A stretch of 64,000 bases of DNA from Aureimonas glaciei (GCF_014643375.1 NZ_BMJJ01000001.1:310001-374000); one strand, 5' to 3'. Positions 47,411 to 56,761 are shown, counted from the first letter of the stretch. The notes: a model not told the origin generated them from the letters alone. Made by a program: numbers and translations.

Positions 47411-47428
47411 TCTGCGGAGGACCCTGAC

Positions 47429-47740
47429 ATGACGATCAAGTTCGCCCGCACCGTCCATCCCGGCGAGTATCTACGGGAGGAGTTTCTGGTGCCTTTGGGA
47501 ATGAGTCCCGGCGCCCTGGCAAAAAAGCTCAATCTGCCGAGAACGCGGATCGAGCGGATCGTGCGGGAGGAAGTGGCGGTGACGCCTGATACCGCGTTGA
47601 GACTGGCCCGGTTCTTCGGCATGTCGCCGCAGTTCTGGATGAGTTTCCAGACCGCCTTCGACATCGAAACGACGGAGAGGGACATCGCCGCGGCCTTGCA
47701 GGCGATCATCCCGCTGGAGGGCGGCCCCATGGCTGCCTGA
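47429..47740 (+). CDS. higA: HigA-type antitoxin (XRE HTH)
   Basis: This 103-residue protein has the HigA pattern: VHPGEYLREEFLVPLGMSPGALAKKLNLPRTRIERIV (HTH), then TPDTALRLARFFGMSPQFWMSFQTAFDIE. It should neutralise HigB and repress the operon through the palindrome at 47090-47114. GGAGG precedes the ATG. Between mutM and the enoyl-CoA hydratase gene the pair looks like an insertion into a conserved region. Confidence 0.92.
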   Translation: MTIKFARTVHPGEYLREEFLVPLGMSPGALAKKLNLPRTRIERIVREEVAVTPDTALRLARFFGMSPQFWMSFQTAFDIETTERDIAAALQAIIPLEGGPMAA

Positions 47741-47817
47741 AGCGGCTGAGCGCTTGCCCCCGCACCGGCACTCCTTATGCTACTGCCCAACAGAGACACA
47801 GCGGGAGGGCGTGACCG

Positions 47818-48591
47818 ATGACCTACGAGACGATCAGGCTGGAGCGGCGGGGCCGAGTCGCCGTGGTGACGCTCGACCGCCCGAAGGCGCTGAATGCGCT
47901 GAACACGGCGCTGCTCGGTGAGCTTTCGGCCGCGCTCGGCGAGCTCGGCCGCGACGAGGGCATCGGCGCCATCGTGATCACCGGCTCGGAAAAGGCCTTT
48001 GCCGCCGGCGCCGACATCAAGGAGATGCAGCCTCTCGGCTTCGCCGACGCCTATCTCGGTGATTTTGCCGGCGGCTGGGACCAGGTCGCTGCGACGCGCA
48101 AGCCGATGATCGCGGCGGTCGCGGGCTTTGCGCTCGGCGGCGGCTGCGAATTGGCCATGATGTGCGACTTCATCATTGCCGCCGACACGGCCAAATTCGG
48201 CCAGCCGGAGATCACCCTCGGCGTCCTGCCCGGCATGGGCGGCACGCAGCGCATGGCGCGCTCGATCGGCAAGGCCAAGACCATGGACCTCTGCCTCACC
48301 GGCCGGATGATGGACGCCGAGGAGGCCGAGCGCTGCGGCCTCGTGGCACGCGTCGTGCCGGCCGGCGACCTGCTCGAGACGGCGATCGCGGCGGCCGAGA
48401 AGATCGCCGGCTTCTCGCTGCCGGCGACGTTGATGGTGAAGGAGGCCGTCAACCGCGCCTTCGAGACGAGCCTGGCGGAAGGGCTGCGCTTCGAGCGGCG
48501 GCAGTTCCACTCGACGTTCGCGCTGGACGACCAGAGCGAGGGAATGGCGGCCTTCGTCGAAAAGCGCCCGGCTCAATTTCGTCATCGCTGA
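47818..48591 (+). CDS. Enoyl-CoA hydratase
   Basis: This 257-residue crotonase-family enzyme adds water to enoyl-CoA in fatty-acid beta-oxidation. The two catalytic Glu lie in [14 protein letters not shown] (about residue 114) and [18 protein letters not shown] (about 134). The oxyanion segment [10 protein letters not shown] is near residue 61. GGGAGGG precedes the ATG. Position beside rpsT and dnaA is typical of Rhizobiales, where it is often called fadB1 or echA; substrate chain length is not inferable. Confidence 0.93.
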   Translation: MTYETIRLERRGRVAVVTLDRPKALNALNTALLGELSAALGELGRDEGIGAIVITGSEKAFAAGADIKEMQPLGFADAYLGDFAGGWDQVAATRKPMIAAVAGFALGGGCELAMMCDFIIAADTAKFGQPEITLGVLPGMGGTQRMARSIGKAKTMDLCLTGRMMDAEEAERCGLVARVVPAGDLLETAIAAAEKIAGFSLPATLMVKEAVNRAFETSLAEGLRFERRQFHSTFALDDQSEGMAAFVEKRPAQFRHR

Positions 48592-48639
48592 GCGGGCCGG
48601 AGTGGCAAAAACTCTGTGGCCGATGCCCCCGCTGGACGG

Positions 48640-48668
48640 TTGACGAGGACCGGGGCGCCGCCTATAAG
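48640..48668 (+). promoter_or_regulatory. rpsT promoter
   Basis: TTGACG (48640-48645) and TATAAG (48663-48668) are 17 bases apart, about 115 bp before rpsT. This is the best housekeeping promoter match in the window. Confidence 0.75.
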
Positions 48669-48782
48669 CAGCTTCGATATTCGGCGGCGCCAGGGCGGCG
48701 CCGTTCTTAGTCGTGGCTTCGTCCGCTCGGTTTTGCGAAACGTCAGGCTCGACACGATCACCAACGACGAGAGAGACCCACC

Positions 48783-49061
48783 ATGGCCAATACGCCGTCG
48801 GCCAAGAAGGCCACCCGCAAGATCGAGACCCGCACCGCGGTGAACAAGAACCGTCGTTCGCGCGTCCGGGGCTTTCTGCGCAAGGTCGAGGAAGCCATCC
48901 TGACCGGCGACAAGGATGCCGCCCAGCTCGCCTTCAAGGCGGCCGAGCCGGAACTGATGCGCGCCGTGTCGCGCGGCGTGTGGCACAAGAATACCGCGTC
49001 CCGCAAGGTTTCGCGCCTGGCGAGCCGGGTGAACGCTGTCGGCGCCGTCGCCGCCGTTTAA
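48783..49061 (+). CDS. rpsT: 30S ribosomal protein S20
   Basis: S20 is a primary 16S rRNA binding protein. The 92-residue product is basic and helical with the family features [29 protein letters not shown] and [27 protein letters not shown] precedes the ATG. A strong terminator follows. The rpsT-dnaA neighbourhood is common in alphaproteobacteria. Confidence 0.97.
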   Translation: MANTPSAKKATRKIETRTAVNKNRRSRVRGFLRKVEEAILTGDKDAAQLAFKAAEPELMRAVSRGVWHKNTASRKVSRLASRVNAVGAVAAV

Positions 49062-49088
49062 TCGAAAGCCCACCGGATCTATACTGTC

Positions 49089-49116
49089 AGGGCCCGACCA
49101 TGTCGGGCCCTTTTTG
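49089..49116 (+). terminator. Rho-independent terminator after rpsT
   Basis: AGGGCCCGAC (49089-49098) pairs with GTCGGGCCCT (49102-49111) over a very short CAT loop, followed by TTTTT. It is a typical strong terminator. Confidence 0.93.
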
Positions 49117-49738
49117 ATTCCGGCTGACGGCTTTTGCGGCCGAAGCGAGGGGCGAATTGCCCGATTCTGCGGCATGTCATCGAAGTGTCACGACCTTGTG
49201 GGCGCTTTCGGCTCCAGATGCCGCGGCAGCAGATTAAATTCAATTATTTCAAAGCCTTGCCGAAGGTCGCCGTTTGCCTCTTTGCTGCCGGCTAAGCAAT
49301 TTTTGGCAACCCCTTGAGTCAAGCGGCTCGTCACGAAAATTTCCAAATTTAAAGATAGCCTCCTTTTCGCTCAGTCGACGATTGCCGAAAATTCAGGGCA
49401 TTCAACGCCTTGTGGTCACGGGCCCGGGACCGGGCATGGCCGGTCGGACACAGGTGGCGGCCCCCCTCGCTGATTCAGCCATGACTCGGCTTGCTCCGGC
49501 TGTGCCGCATGCGTATTTTCAAAACTCAGACAAGAGAACGAAAAGACTAAGTGTGGGGATAACGCAGCCTATCCAAGTGTTTTTGGCGGGCTAGAGGATT
49601 CAGCGCTAAATCTTTAGACTGCGCTGTTAGTGATTAGGCTCTGGGTAAGCATTTCCAGGGTTTAGACCGTTCAACAAATCGATATTGCGTAGGACCGCGC
49701 GGCCTCCCAGGGGGCCGGGCGAGGTGAGGATTTTGACC
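49117..49738. other. AT-richer region upstream of the rhodanese-dnaA pair
   Basis: These 622 bp have clearly lower GC content than the surroundings and no convincing ORF. Six GANTC sites (49116, 49163, 49316, 49472, 49483, 49597), the CcrM methylation target, lie within 486 bp. A possible promoter with one GANTC site in its spacer lies at 49583-49611. GGATA/TATCC inverted arms occur near 49557-49575. I looked for perfect DnaA boxes (TTATCCACA) and found none; TGTGGGGATAA near 49551 is only similar. Confidence 0.6.
49583..49611 (+). promoter_or_regulatory. Possible dnaA-operon promoter with CcrM site
   Basis: TTGGCG (49583-49588) and CTAAAT (49606-49611) are 17 bases apart. GATTC, a GANTC site, lies at 49597-49601 in the spacer. 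In Caulobacter, dnaA transcription depends on the methylation state of a promoter GANTC; the parallel here is inference. Confidence 0.45.
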
Positions 49739-50170
49739 ATGGCCGATGCCTATGCGGGGGATGTCACCGTCGCGACATGCTGGGAGTCTCTCAGCCAAAA
49801 TTCCGATTCCTTTCTCGTCGACGTGCGAACGCGGGCCGAGTGGACCTATGTCGGCTTCCCCGTCCTGCCGGGCGGACGGATGCCGCTTTTCCAGGAATGG
49901 CAGAGTTTCCCCTCCATGAGCGTCGATCCCGGTTTCGCCGAGACCTTGGCCCGGCAAATCTCCGAGGCCGGCGGAACCCCGGCGTCGGCTATCTACTTCC
50001 TCTGCCGCTCCGGGGTTCGCAGCATCGCGGGCGCTTCGGCCCTGACGGCGGCAGGCTATTCCCGCTGCTTCAACGTGCTGGACGGCTTCGAGGGGCCGCC
50101 GGACGGAGAGGGCCACCGGGGCACGTCGGCGGGCTGGAAGGCGGCGGCGCTGCCCTGGATGCAGCGATGA
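49739..50170 (+). CDS. Rhodanese-like sulfurtransferase coupled to dnaA
   Basis: This 143-residue protein is a single-domain rhodanese. The early motif [15 protein letters not shown] and the active-site loop [12 protein letters not shown] with the catalytic Cys (about residue 88) are both intact. [14 protein letters not shown] and a terminal [11 protein letters not shown] follow, the latter seen in rhodanese proteins of alphaproteobacteria. It should transfer sulfane sulfur or sense redox state. GAGGTGAGG precedes ATG 49739. The stop overlaps a dnaA ATG at 50167 (ATGA), so the two are likely one transcript. Confidence 0.88.
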   Translation: MADAYAGDVTVATCWESLSQNSDSFLVDVRTRAEWTYVGFPVLPGGRMPLFQEWQSFPSMSVDPGFAETLARQISEAGGTPASAIYFLCRSGVRSIAGASALTAAGYSRCFNVLDGFEGPPDGEGHRGTSAGWKAAALPWMQR

Positions 50171-51780
50171 GCGTCGTGATGCGAGCCCGCGAGCCGCTGC
50201 CGATGCGCCCGCGGGGGCTTCCACAACCAGCCAATGCCGTCGGGGACGGACGCAAGAACAGAACGGACGACGACGGCATGGCAGAAATTCAGGCGATCAG
50301 CGGCTTGCGGAACGAGGTCGAGATTCTCGAGCGGGCCAAGGCCCGCCTCAAGGCGCAACTCGGCCAGGACATCTTCGCCAGCTGGTTTGAGCGCATGAAG
50401 ATCGACGAGGTTTCCAAGGGCCTGGTGCGCCTCTCCGTCCCAACCGCCTTCCTGAAGACCTGGATCAACTCCCATTACAGCGACGTGCTTCTCGCGATCT
50501 TCGCCGAGGAAGTGCCGGGGACGCTGAAGGTCGACATCGCCGTGCGCTCGGCCATCCGCAGCCAGGCCGCCGCCGCCGCCCGGGAACTGGCGCTGGTCGC
50601 CTCGGCCGCGGCCGCGGCCGAGCATAAGGGGCAAGCGACGGGGGCGCCGGCGCCGGCCAACCAGTCGACCGTCCCGGCCTTCGATGCCGGTCCGCGCGAG
50701 CGGGCGGGCTCGCCGGCCGGTCCCCATAGCGGCAACGGCTTTGGCTCGCCGCTCGACAACCGCTACGTCTTCGACACCTTCGTCGAGGGCGCGTCGAACC
50801 GCGTGGCGCTCGCCGCGGCCCGGGCGATCGCCGAGAACGGCCCGCAGTCCGTCCGCTTCAACCCGCTCTTCGTCCATGCCAATGTCGGCCTCGGCAAGAC
50901 GCATCTCCTGCAGGCGATCGCCAACGCTGCGACGCGGCGCGCCGACCAGCCGCGCGTCGTCTACCTCACGGCCGAATATTTCATGTGGCGCTTCGCCACC
51001 GCCATCCGCGACAACCAGGCCCTCGACTTCAAGGAGAACCTGCGCGGCATCGACATCCTGATCATCGACGACATGCAGTTCCTGCAGGGCAAGTCGATCC
51101 AGCAGGAGTTCTGCCACCTTCTCAACGCGCTGATCGATTCGGCCCGGCAGGTGATCGTCGCCGCCGACCGGCCGGCCTTCGAGCTGGAGTCGCTCGACGC
51201 GCGTGTCCGATCGCGCCTCGCCGGCGGCGTCGCCATCGAAATGGCCGCGCCCGATTTCGAGATGCGCAAGGAGATTTTGACCACGCGCACTGCGGCGCTG
51301 AAGCTCGAGGATCCGAGCTTTGCCATCGACGACAAGGTGGTCGACACCATTGCCCGCCGCGTGATCGGCTCGGGCCGCGACCTCGAAGGCGCCTTCAACC
51401 AGATCGCCTTCCGCCATGCCGTCGGCCAGCCGCTCTCGGCCGATCATCTCGACGATCTCTTGAACTCGCTGACCCGCACCAATGGCGAGAAGCGCATCCG
51501 GATCGAGGACATCCTCAAATTCGTCTCGCGCCACTACAACATCTCGCGCACCGACATCCTCTCGGCCCGGCGCACGCGCACCATCGTGCGCCCTCGGCAG
51601 ATCGCCATGTATCTGGCGAAGACGATGACGCCGCGCTCGCTGCCCGAGATCGGCCGGCGCTTCGGCGGCCGCGACCACACGACGGTCCTGCACGCGGTGC
51701 GCAAGATCGAGGGTGAGCGGGCGAAGGACGAGAAGCTCGGCGAGGAGCTCGACCTCATCCGTCGCATGATCGAGGAATAG
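50167..51780 (+). CDS. dnaA: Chromosomal replication initiator DnaA
   Basis: DnaA binds oriC and opens the duplex to start replication. From ATG 50167 the product is 537 residues; from ATG 50278 (MAEIQAIS) it is 500, closer to the family norm. Domain I (about residues 45-130: [11 protein letters not shown]) is followed by a Gly/Pro/Ala-rich domain II, the AAA+ domain with Walker [11 protein letters not shown] (near 240) and Walker [13 protein letters not shown], and domain IV with the DnaA-box signature [15 protein letters not shown] (near 500). The 50167 start overlaps the rhodanese stop; neither start has a strong ribosome binding site. Confidence 0.96.
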   Translation: MSVVMRAREPLPMRPRGLPQPANAVGDGRKNRTDDDGMAEIQAISGLRNEVEILERAKARLKAQLGQDIFASWFERMKIDEVSKGLVRLSVPTAFLKTWINSHYSDVLLAIFAEEVPGTLKVDIAVRSAIRSQAAAAARELALVASAAAAAEHKGQATGAPAPANQSTVPAFDAGPRERAGSPAGPHSGNGFGSPLDNRYVFDTFVEGASNRVALAAARAIAENGPQSVRFNPLFVHANVGLGKTHLLQAIANAATRRADQPRVVYLTAEYFMWRFATAIRDNQALDFKENLRGIDILIIDDMQFLQGKSIQQEFCHLLNALIDSARQVIVAADRPAFELESLDARVRSRLAGGVAIEMAAPDFEMRKEILTTRTAALKLEDPSFAIDDKVVDTIARRVIGSGRDLEGAFNQIAFRHAVGQPLSADHLDDLLNSLTRTNGEKRIRIEDILKFVSRHYNISRTDILSARRTRTIVRPRQIAMYLAKTMTPRSLPEIGRRFGGRDHTTVLHAVRKIEGERAKDEKLGEELDLIRRMIEE

Positions 51781-51884
51781 GCCGGAAAGCCCTTCCCGCC
51801 GCTGCCGCCCCGTCGCGGACGGCATACGGGCGAAGGCTTTTCAACCGGTCCCCGAGTCTCTAAAAGGTTCGGACTCCCGCGGGG

Positions 51885-51908
51885 AGCGCCCGCATCGGGC
51901 GCTTCTTC
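51885..51908 (+). terminator. Hairpin in the dnaA-dnaN gap
   Basis: AGCGCCCG (51885-51892) pairs with CGGGCGCT (51896-51903), followed by TCTTC. The weak T-tract and its place 26 bases before dnaN suggest a terminator or attenuator. Two GANTC sites (51854, 51872) form an inverted pair just upstream. Confidence 0.5.
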
Positions 51909-51928
51909 GAACGAATTGGTTGCCTCAC

Positions 51929-53047
51929 ATGCGTATCATCATCGAGCGTTCCAACCTGTTGAAGACGCTGGGTCACGTCCACCGCGTGGTCGAGCGGCGC
52001 AACACCATCCCGATTCTGTCCAACGTCCTCGTCAAGACCGAGGACGGCGCGCTCAGGCTGAAGGCGACCGACCTCGACCTCGAGATCACCGAAACGGTGG
52101 CGGCCAATGGCGAGCAGGAGGGGGCGACGACGGTCCCCGCCCACCTTCTCTACGACATAGTGCGCAAGCTCGCCGACGGCTCCGAGGTAAAGCTCGCGAC
52201 GAATGCCGAGGGCAGCCAGATGACGGTGACCTCGGGCCGCTCGAATTTTCGCCTGCAGTGCCTGCCGGAATCCGACTTTCCCGACATCACCGCCGGCACC
52301 TTCTCGCACTCCTTCAAGATCGCCGCGTCCGCGCTCGCCCGCCTCGTCGAGCGTACGCAGTTCGCGATCTCGACCGAGGAGACCCGCTACTATCTGAACG
52401 GCATCTTTCTCCACACCATTGAATCCGAGGGCAAGCTGCGGCTGCGCGCCGTCGCCACCGACGGCCACCGTCTCGCCCGCGCCGAGATGGAGGCGCCCGC
52501 CGGTTCCGAAGGCATGCCCGGCATCATCATCCCCCGGAAAACGGTCGGCGAGCTGCAGAAGCTGCTCGACGACGGCGGCGACGACATCCTGGTCGAGCTG
52601 TCGGATTCCAAGATCCGCTTTACCATCGGCCCGGTCGTGATGACCTCGAAGCTCATCGACGGCACTTTTCCGGACTACCAGCGCGTCATTCCGCAGGGCA
52701 ACGACAAGGCGCTGACGCTCGACCGGCAGTCGTTTTCGGCCGCGGTCGACCGCGTGTCGACGATCTCCTCGGAGCGCGGCCGCGCGGTGAAGCTCGCCGT
52801 CACCGCGGGCCAGCTGACGCTGACGGTCAACAGCCCGGATTCGGGTACGGCGACGGAAGAACTCGCCGTCGGCTACGAGTCCGACGACATCGAGATCGGC
52901 TTCAACGCGCGCTATCTCCTCGACATCACCGGCCAGCTGTCCGGCGACGAGGCGGTGTTCATGCTCGCCGATCCTGGCTCCCCGACGCTGATCAAGGACG
53001 GCGGCGACGACGGCACGCTCTACGTGCTGATGCCCATGCGGGTGTGA
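51929..53047 (+). CDS. dnaN: DNA polymerase III beta subunit (sliding clamp)
   Basis: DnaN forms the ring-shaped clamp that holds polymerase III on DNA. The 372-residue product begins MRIIIERSNLLKTLGHVHRVVERRNTIPILSNV and shows three clamp folds. It ends VLMPMRV, with the family M-P-M-R/K-V pattern. I chose ATG at 51929; a TTG at 51920 is in frame but unnecessary. Its stop overlaps the recF GTG. The dnaA-dnaN-recF order is conserved. Confidence 0.97.
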   Translation: MRIIIERSNLLKTLGHVHRVVERRNTIPILSNVLVKTEDGALRLKATDLDLEITETVAANGEQEGATTVPAHLLYDIVRKLADGSEVKLATNAEGSQMTVTSGRSNFRLQCLPESDFPDITAGTFSHSFKIAASALARLVERTQFAISTEETRYYLNGIFLHTIESEGKLRLRAVATDGHRLARAEMEAPAGSEGMPGIIIPRKTVGELQKLLDDGGDDILVELSDSKIRFTIGPVVMTSKLIDGTFPDYQRVIPQGNDKALTLDRQSFSAAVDRVSTISSERGRAVKLAVTAGQLTLTVNSPDSGTATEELAVGYESDDIEIGFNARYLLDITGQLSGDEAVFMLADPGSPTLIKDGGDDGTLYVLMPMRV

Positions 53048-54270
53048 CGCCCGTCACGTTTCCCCATGACGATCATCGGACGCCGCCTGCGTCGGACCCG
53101 GCGACGGGTCCCGAGGCGCAGCGCGGGCCGGTGTCCGTGCCGCTGGCCCTGCCGTCGCGGCTGACCAGCCTGCGCCTGGCCGATTTCCGCAATTACGACG
53201 TGCTCCGGCTCGAGCTCGACTCGCGCTTTACCGTCCTCACCGGCGAGAACGGCGCGGGCAAGACCAACCTCATGGAAGCCGTGTCGCTGTTGACGCCGGG
53301 GCGGGGCCTTCGCCGCGCCGCCTATCCCGAGATCGCCCGCGTCGGCGGCAGCGGCGGCTTTGCCGTGCAGGCAAAGCTCCTCGGCGAGGACGGCGAGGTC
53401 GACATCGCCACCTCCGTTCGCCCCGATGCCGCCGGCGCCCTGTCGCGCATCGTGCGGATCAACGAGACGCAGGCGAAAAGCGCCGACGAGATGCTGGATC
53501 ACCTACGCATCGTCTGGCTGACCCCGGCGATGGACGGGCTCTTCACCGGGCCGGCCGGCGACCGCCGCCGCTTTCTCGACCGGCTCGTCCTCACCGTCGA
53601 TCCCGCCCATGGCCGCCGGGCGACCGACTACGAACGCGCCATGCGCTCGCGCAACCGCCTTCTGTCGGAGGATCGCGGCCACGATTCCTGGCTGTCGGGC
53701 ATCGAGGCGCAGATGGCCGAACTCGGCCTTGCCATGGCGATCGCCCGCGGCGAACTCGTCGGCCTGCTCCAGGCGATGATCGCCGAGGCGCCGGCCGACC
53801 AGCCGTTCCCGAAGGCCGACCTTCTCCTCTCCAGCGGCTACGCGACCGAGGATCTCGGCGGCCCGGCCGTCGCGCTCGAGGATGCGGCGCGGGAGCGCCT
53901 CGCCCGCCAACGCAGCCTCGATCGCGCCGCCGGCCGCACGCTGGAGGGGCCGCACCGCGCCGACCTCGCCGTCACCCATCGCGCCAAGGCGATGCCGGCC
54001 GCCCTGTCCTCGACCGGCGAGCAGAAGGCGCTCCTGATCGGCCTGATTCTCGCCCATGCCAAGCTGGTCCGGGCGATGAGCGGCACCGCGCCCGTGCTTC
54101 TCCTCGACGAGATCGCCGCCCATCTCGATCCCGGCCGGCGCGCGGCGCTGTTCGACATCATCGACGGGCTCGGCGTGCAATCCTTCATGACCGGCACCGA
54201 CGCCTCGCTGTTCGAGGCGTTGCAGGGCCGCGCGCAGCATCTGCGCGTCGACGATGGGAGAGTGGGATAA
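53044..54270 (+). CDS. recF: DNA replication and repair protein RecF
   Basis: RecF loads RecA at single-strand gaps with RecO and RecR. The 408-residue SMC-like ATPase has Walker A GENGAGKTNLMEAVSLL (about residues 68-84), the QxxG-type region, the signature ALSSTGEQKALLIGLILAHA (about 320) and Walker B PVLLLDEIAAHLDP (about 350). The GTG start overlaps the dnaN stop (GTGA). The first 35 residues are a Pro-rich extension, so a later start is possible, though none is clearly better. Confidence 0.94.
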   Translation: MTPVTFPHDDHRTPPASDPATGPEAQRGPVSVPLALPSRLTSLRLADFRNYDVLRLELDSRFTVLTGENGAGKTNLMEAVSLLTPGRGLRRAAYPEIARVGGSGGFAVQAKLLGEDGEVDIATSVRPDAAGALSRIVRINETQAKSADEMLDHLRIVWLTPAMDGLFTGPAGDRRRFLDRLVLTVDPAHGRRATDYERAMRSRNRLLSEDRGHDSWLSGIEAQMAELGLAMAIARGELVGLLQAMIAEAPADQPFPKADLLLSSGYATEDLGGPAVALEDAARERLARQRSLDRAAGRTLEGPHRADLAVTHRAKAMPAALSSTGEQKALLIGLILAHAKLVRAMSGTAPVLLLDEIAAHLDPGRRAALFDIIDGLGVQSFMTGTDASLFEALQGRAQHLRVDDGRVG

Positions 54271-55073
54271 TGCCGGAGAGGACGAACGAGCCGCTGTCGC
54301 CGCCCCTAACCCCCGATGAGCTCGGCCGCTATGCTCGTCACATCGTCCTGCCCGAGGTCGGCGGCTCGGGCCAGCAGAAGCTGAAGCGGGCGAGAATCCT
54401 CGTCATCGGCGCCGGCGGCATCGGCTCGCCGGTGGTGCTGTATCTCGCCGCCGCCGGTGTCGGCACGATCGGCATCGTCGACGACGACACGGTGTCGCTC
54501 TCCAACCTGCAGCGCCAGGTGCTGCACGGCACCGCCGACATCGGGCGGTCCAAACTCGACAGCGCCGCCGAGCGCGTCGCCGCCCTCAACCCGCATGCCG
54601 CCGTCGTGCCGCACGCGCTCCGGATCGACCCTGCCAATGGCGCGGGAATCGTTTCCGCCTACGACCTCGTCATCGACGGCTCGGACAATTTCGCCACCCG
54701 CTACGCCCTCGCCGATCTCTGCGCCGCGGCGGAACGGCCGCTGGTGACGGCCGCGGTGAACCGCTTCAACGGTTCGCTGACGACGCTCATGCCCTATGCC
54801 GAGGCCGCCGACGGGAACCCAAACCCCGGCTACCGCGACCTGTTTCCCGAGGCGCCGCCGGCCGGACTCGTGCCGAGCTGCGCCGAGGCCGGCATTCTCG
54901 GCGTCGTCACCGGCATTCTCGGCACGCTGGCGGCCGCCGAAGCGATCAAGCTCGTCTGCGGCATCGGCGAGCCGCTGCTCGGGCGCCTCCTTCTCGTCGA
55001 TGTCCTGCAGATGCGTTTCGAGACCATCCGCTACCGCCGCGGCAAGACCGGAACGGCCTCTTCCACGGCCTGA
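54270..55073 (+). CDS. moeB: MoeB/ThiF/HesA-family adenylyltransferase
   Basis: This 267-residue E1-like enzyme adenylates the C-terminus of a MoaD- or ThiS-type sulfur carrier. The ATP site GAGGIGSPVVLYLAAAGVGTIGIVDDDTV (about residues 47-75) is intact, as are LSNLQRQVLHGTADIG, DGSDNFATRY and VPSCAEAGILGVV with the conserved Cys. The zinc-binding CxxC pairs of E. coli MoeB are missing (YRDLFPE replaces the first and the C-terminus ends early). ATG overlaps the recF stop by one base. Symbol by position; ThiF-like roles are equally possible. Confidence 0.85.
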   Translation: MPERTNEPLSPPLTPDELGRYARHIVLPEVGGSGQQKLKRARILVIGAGGIGSPVVLYLAAAGVGTIGIVDDDTVSLSNLQRQVLHGTADIGRSKLDSAAERVAALNPHAAVVPHALRIDPANGAGIVSAYDLVIDGSDNFATRYALADLCAAAERPLVTAAVNRFNGSLTTLMPYAEAADGNPNPGYRDLFPEAPPAGLVPSCAEAGILGVVTGILGTLAAAEAIKLVCGIGEPLLGRLLLVDVLQMRFETIRYRRGKTGTASSTA

Positions 55074-55204
55074 GACCCGCCTGCTTGTCCGCGTGCCGCC
55101 CGCGGCAGCGGCGTCGCGCCGCAGGATGGCCGCCGGGCGCGCCCGGATTGACCGGCCGTTTCGGCCGGCGTTAATGGCTCCGTCGGCAACGCAGGAGACG
55201 CCCC

Positions 55205-56635
55205 ATGAGCAACGCGCAAAAGTTCTACATCGACGGCGCCTGGGTCGACCCGGTCGTGCCCGCGACGCTCCCCGTCATCGATCCCTCGACCGAGGAAGCC
55301 TTCACCGAGATCTCCCTCGGCAGCGCCGCCGACGTCGACAAGGCGGTCGCCGCCGCCCGGCGGGCCTTCGCGACCTTCTCGCAGACCAGCCGCGACGAGC
55401 GCCTGGCACTGATGCGCCGGCTTCTCGCCGTCTACATGAGACGCTACGACGAAATGGCGGCGACGATCTCGCGCGAGATGGGCGCGCCGCGAAAAATGGC
55501 GCATGCCTCGCAGGCGGCGATGGGGTCGCTGCATCTCGAACGCATGATCGCGACGCTCGAGACCTTCGTCTTCGAGGAGATGCGCGGCACGACGCTGATC
55601 GCGCGCGAGCCGATCGGCGTCGTCGGCATGATCACGCCGTGGAATTGGCCGATGAACCAGATCATGTGCAAGGTCGCCCCGGCGCTCGCCGCCGGCTGCA
55701 CCATGGTGCTGAAGCCCTCGGAAATCGCGCCGACGAGCGGCCTCTTGTTCGCTGAGATGATGGAGGAAGCGGGCGTGCCGAAGGGCGTGTTCAACCTCGT
55801 CAACGGCGATGGTCCCGGCGTCGGCGAGGCGATGTCGCGCCATCCCGGCATCGACATGATGTCCTTCACCGGGTCCACGCGCGCGGGCATCCTCGTCGCC
55901 AAGGCCGCGGCCGACACGATCAAGCGCGTGCATCAGGAGCTCGGCGGCAAGTCGGCGAACATCCTGTTGCCCGACGTCGACCTGGAAGCCGCGGTCACGC
56001 GGGGCGTGACGGCCTGCTTCGGCAATTCCGGCCAGTCCTGCAATGCGCCGACGCGGATGTTCGTGCCGGCCGACCGCCACGACGAGGCCGCCGAGATCGC
56101 CGGCCGTGCCGCCGCGACTTTCCGGGTCGGCCCCGCCGATGCCGAAACCTCGAACCTTGGCCCGGTCGTCTCGAAACAGCAGTTTGACAAGATTCAGGCG
56201 CTGATCGAGACCGGGATCCGGGAGGGCGCCACCCTCGTCGCCGGCGGCCCCGGCCTGCCCGAGGGCACCAATCGCGGCTACTTCGTCCGCCCGACGGTGT
56301 TTGCGCATGTGACGCCCGACATGACCATCGCGCGCGAGGAGATCTTTGGACCCGTCCTGTCGATCCTCTCCTATGACAGCGAAGACCAGGTGATCGAGCT
56401 GGCCAACGACACGGTCTACGGCCTTGCCGCCTATATCCAGGCCGGCGATCTCGCGCGCGGCCGAAAGGTCGCGGCGAAGATGCGGGCAGGTACGGTCTAC
56501 ATCAACTATCCCGCCTGGGACGCGGGCGCCCCCTTCGGCGGCTACAAGCAGTCGGGCAACGGGCGCGAATATGCCGATTTCGGCCTGACCGAGTTCCTGG
56601 AGATCAAGGGCGTCGTCGGCTACGGCGCCGCCTGA
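55205..56635 (+). CDS. Aldehyde dehydrogenase family protein
   Basis: This 476-residue NAD(P)-dependent aldehyde dehydrogenase has the motif PWNWPMNQIMCKVAPALAAG (about residues 145-164), the cofactor loop FTGSTRAG (about 221), the general base Glu in HQELGGKSANILL (about 245) and the nucleophile in NSGQSCNAPTRM (about 279). EEIFGPVLSILSY follows. Its closest type is the broad-specificity ALDH group of alphaproteobacteria. GGAGA precedes the ATG. It is a single gene after moeB, and its substrate is unknown. Confidence 0.92.
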   Translation: MSNAQKFYIDGAWVDPVVPATLPVIDPSTEEAFTEISLGSAADVDKAVAAARRAFATFSQTSRDERLALMRRLLAVYMRRYDEMAATISREMGAPRKMAHASQAAMGSLHLERMIATLETFVFEEMRGTTLIAREPIGVVGMITPWNWPMNQIMCKVAPALAAGCTMVLKPSEIAPTSGLLFAEMMEEAGVPKGVFNLVNGDGPGVGEAMSRHPGIDMMSFTGSTRAGILVAKAAADTIKRVHQELGGKSANILLPDVDLEAAVTRGVTACFGNSGQSCNAPTRMFVPADRHDEAAEIAGRAAATFRVGPADAETSNLGPVVSKQQFDKIQALIETGIREGATLVAGGPGLPEGTNRGYFVRPTVFAHVTPDMTIAREEIFGPVLSILSYDSEDQVIELANDTVYGLAAYIQAGDLARGRKVAAKMRAGTVYINYPAWDAGAPFGGYKQSGNGREYADFGLTEFLEIKGVVGYGAA

Positions 56636-56761
56636 TCGGCGGTAGCGGCGCCACGTGACGCGGGAAGCGAGAGACCTTCCGTTACACTTGGGCGGGTTTC
56701 GCAACGCAACATCCGCCGCGGGGCTGGGTTCTGAGGGGGTAGTCCTCAGGAGATCAGTTGC

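Noticed and set aside
49117-49738. Chromosomal origin (oriC)
   Set aside because: No perfect DnaA box was seen, and in alphaproteobacteria oriC is often near hemE rather than dnaA. GC skew and a box search would settle it.
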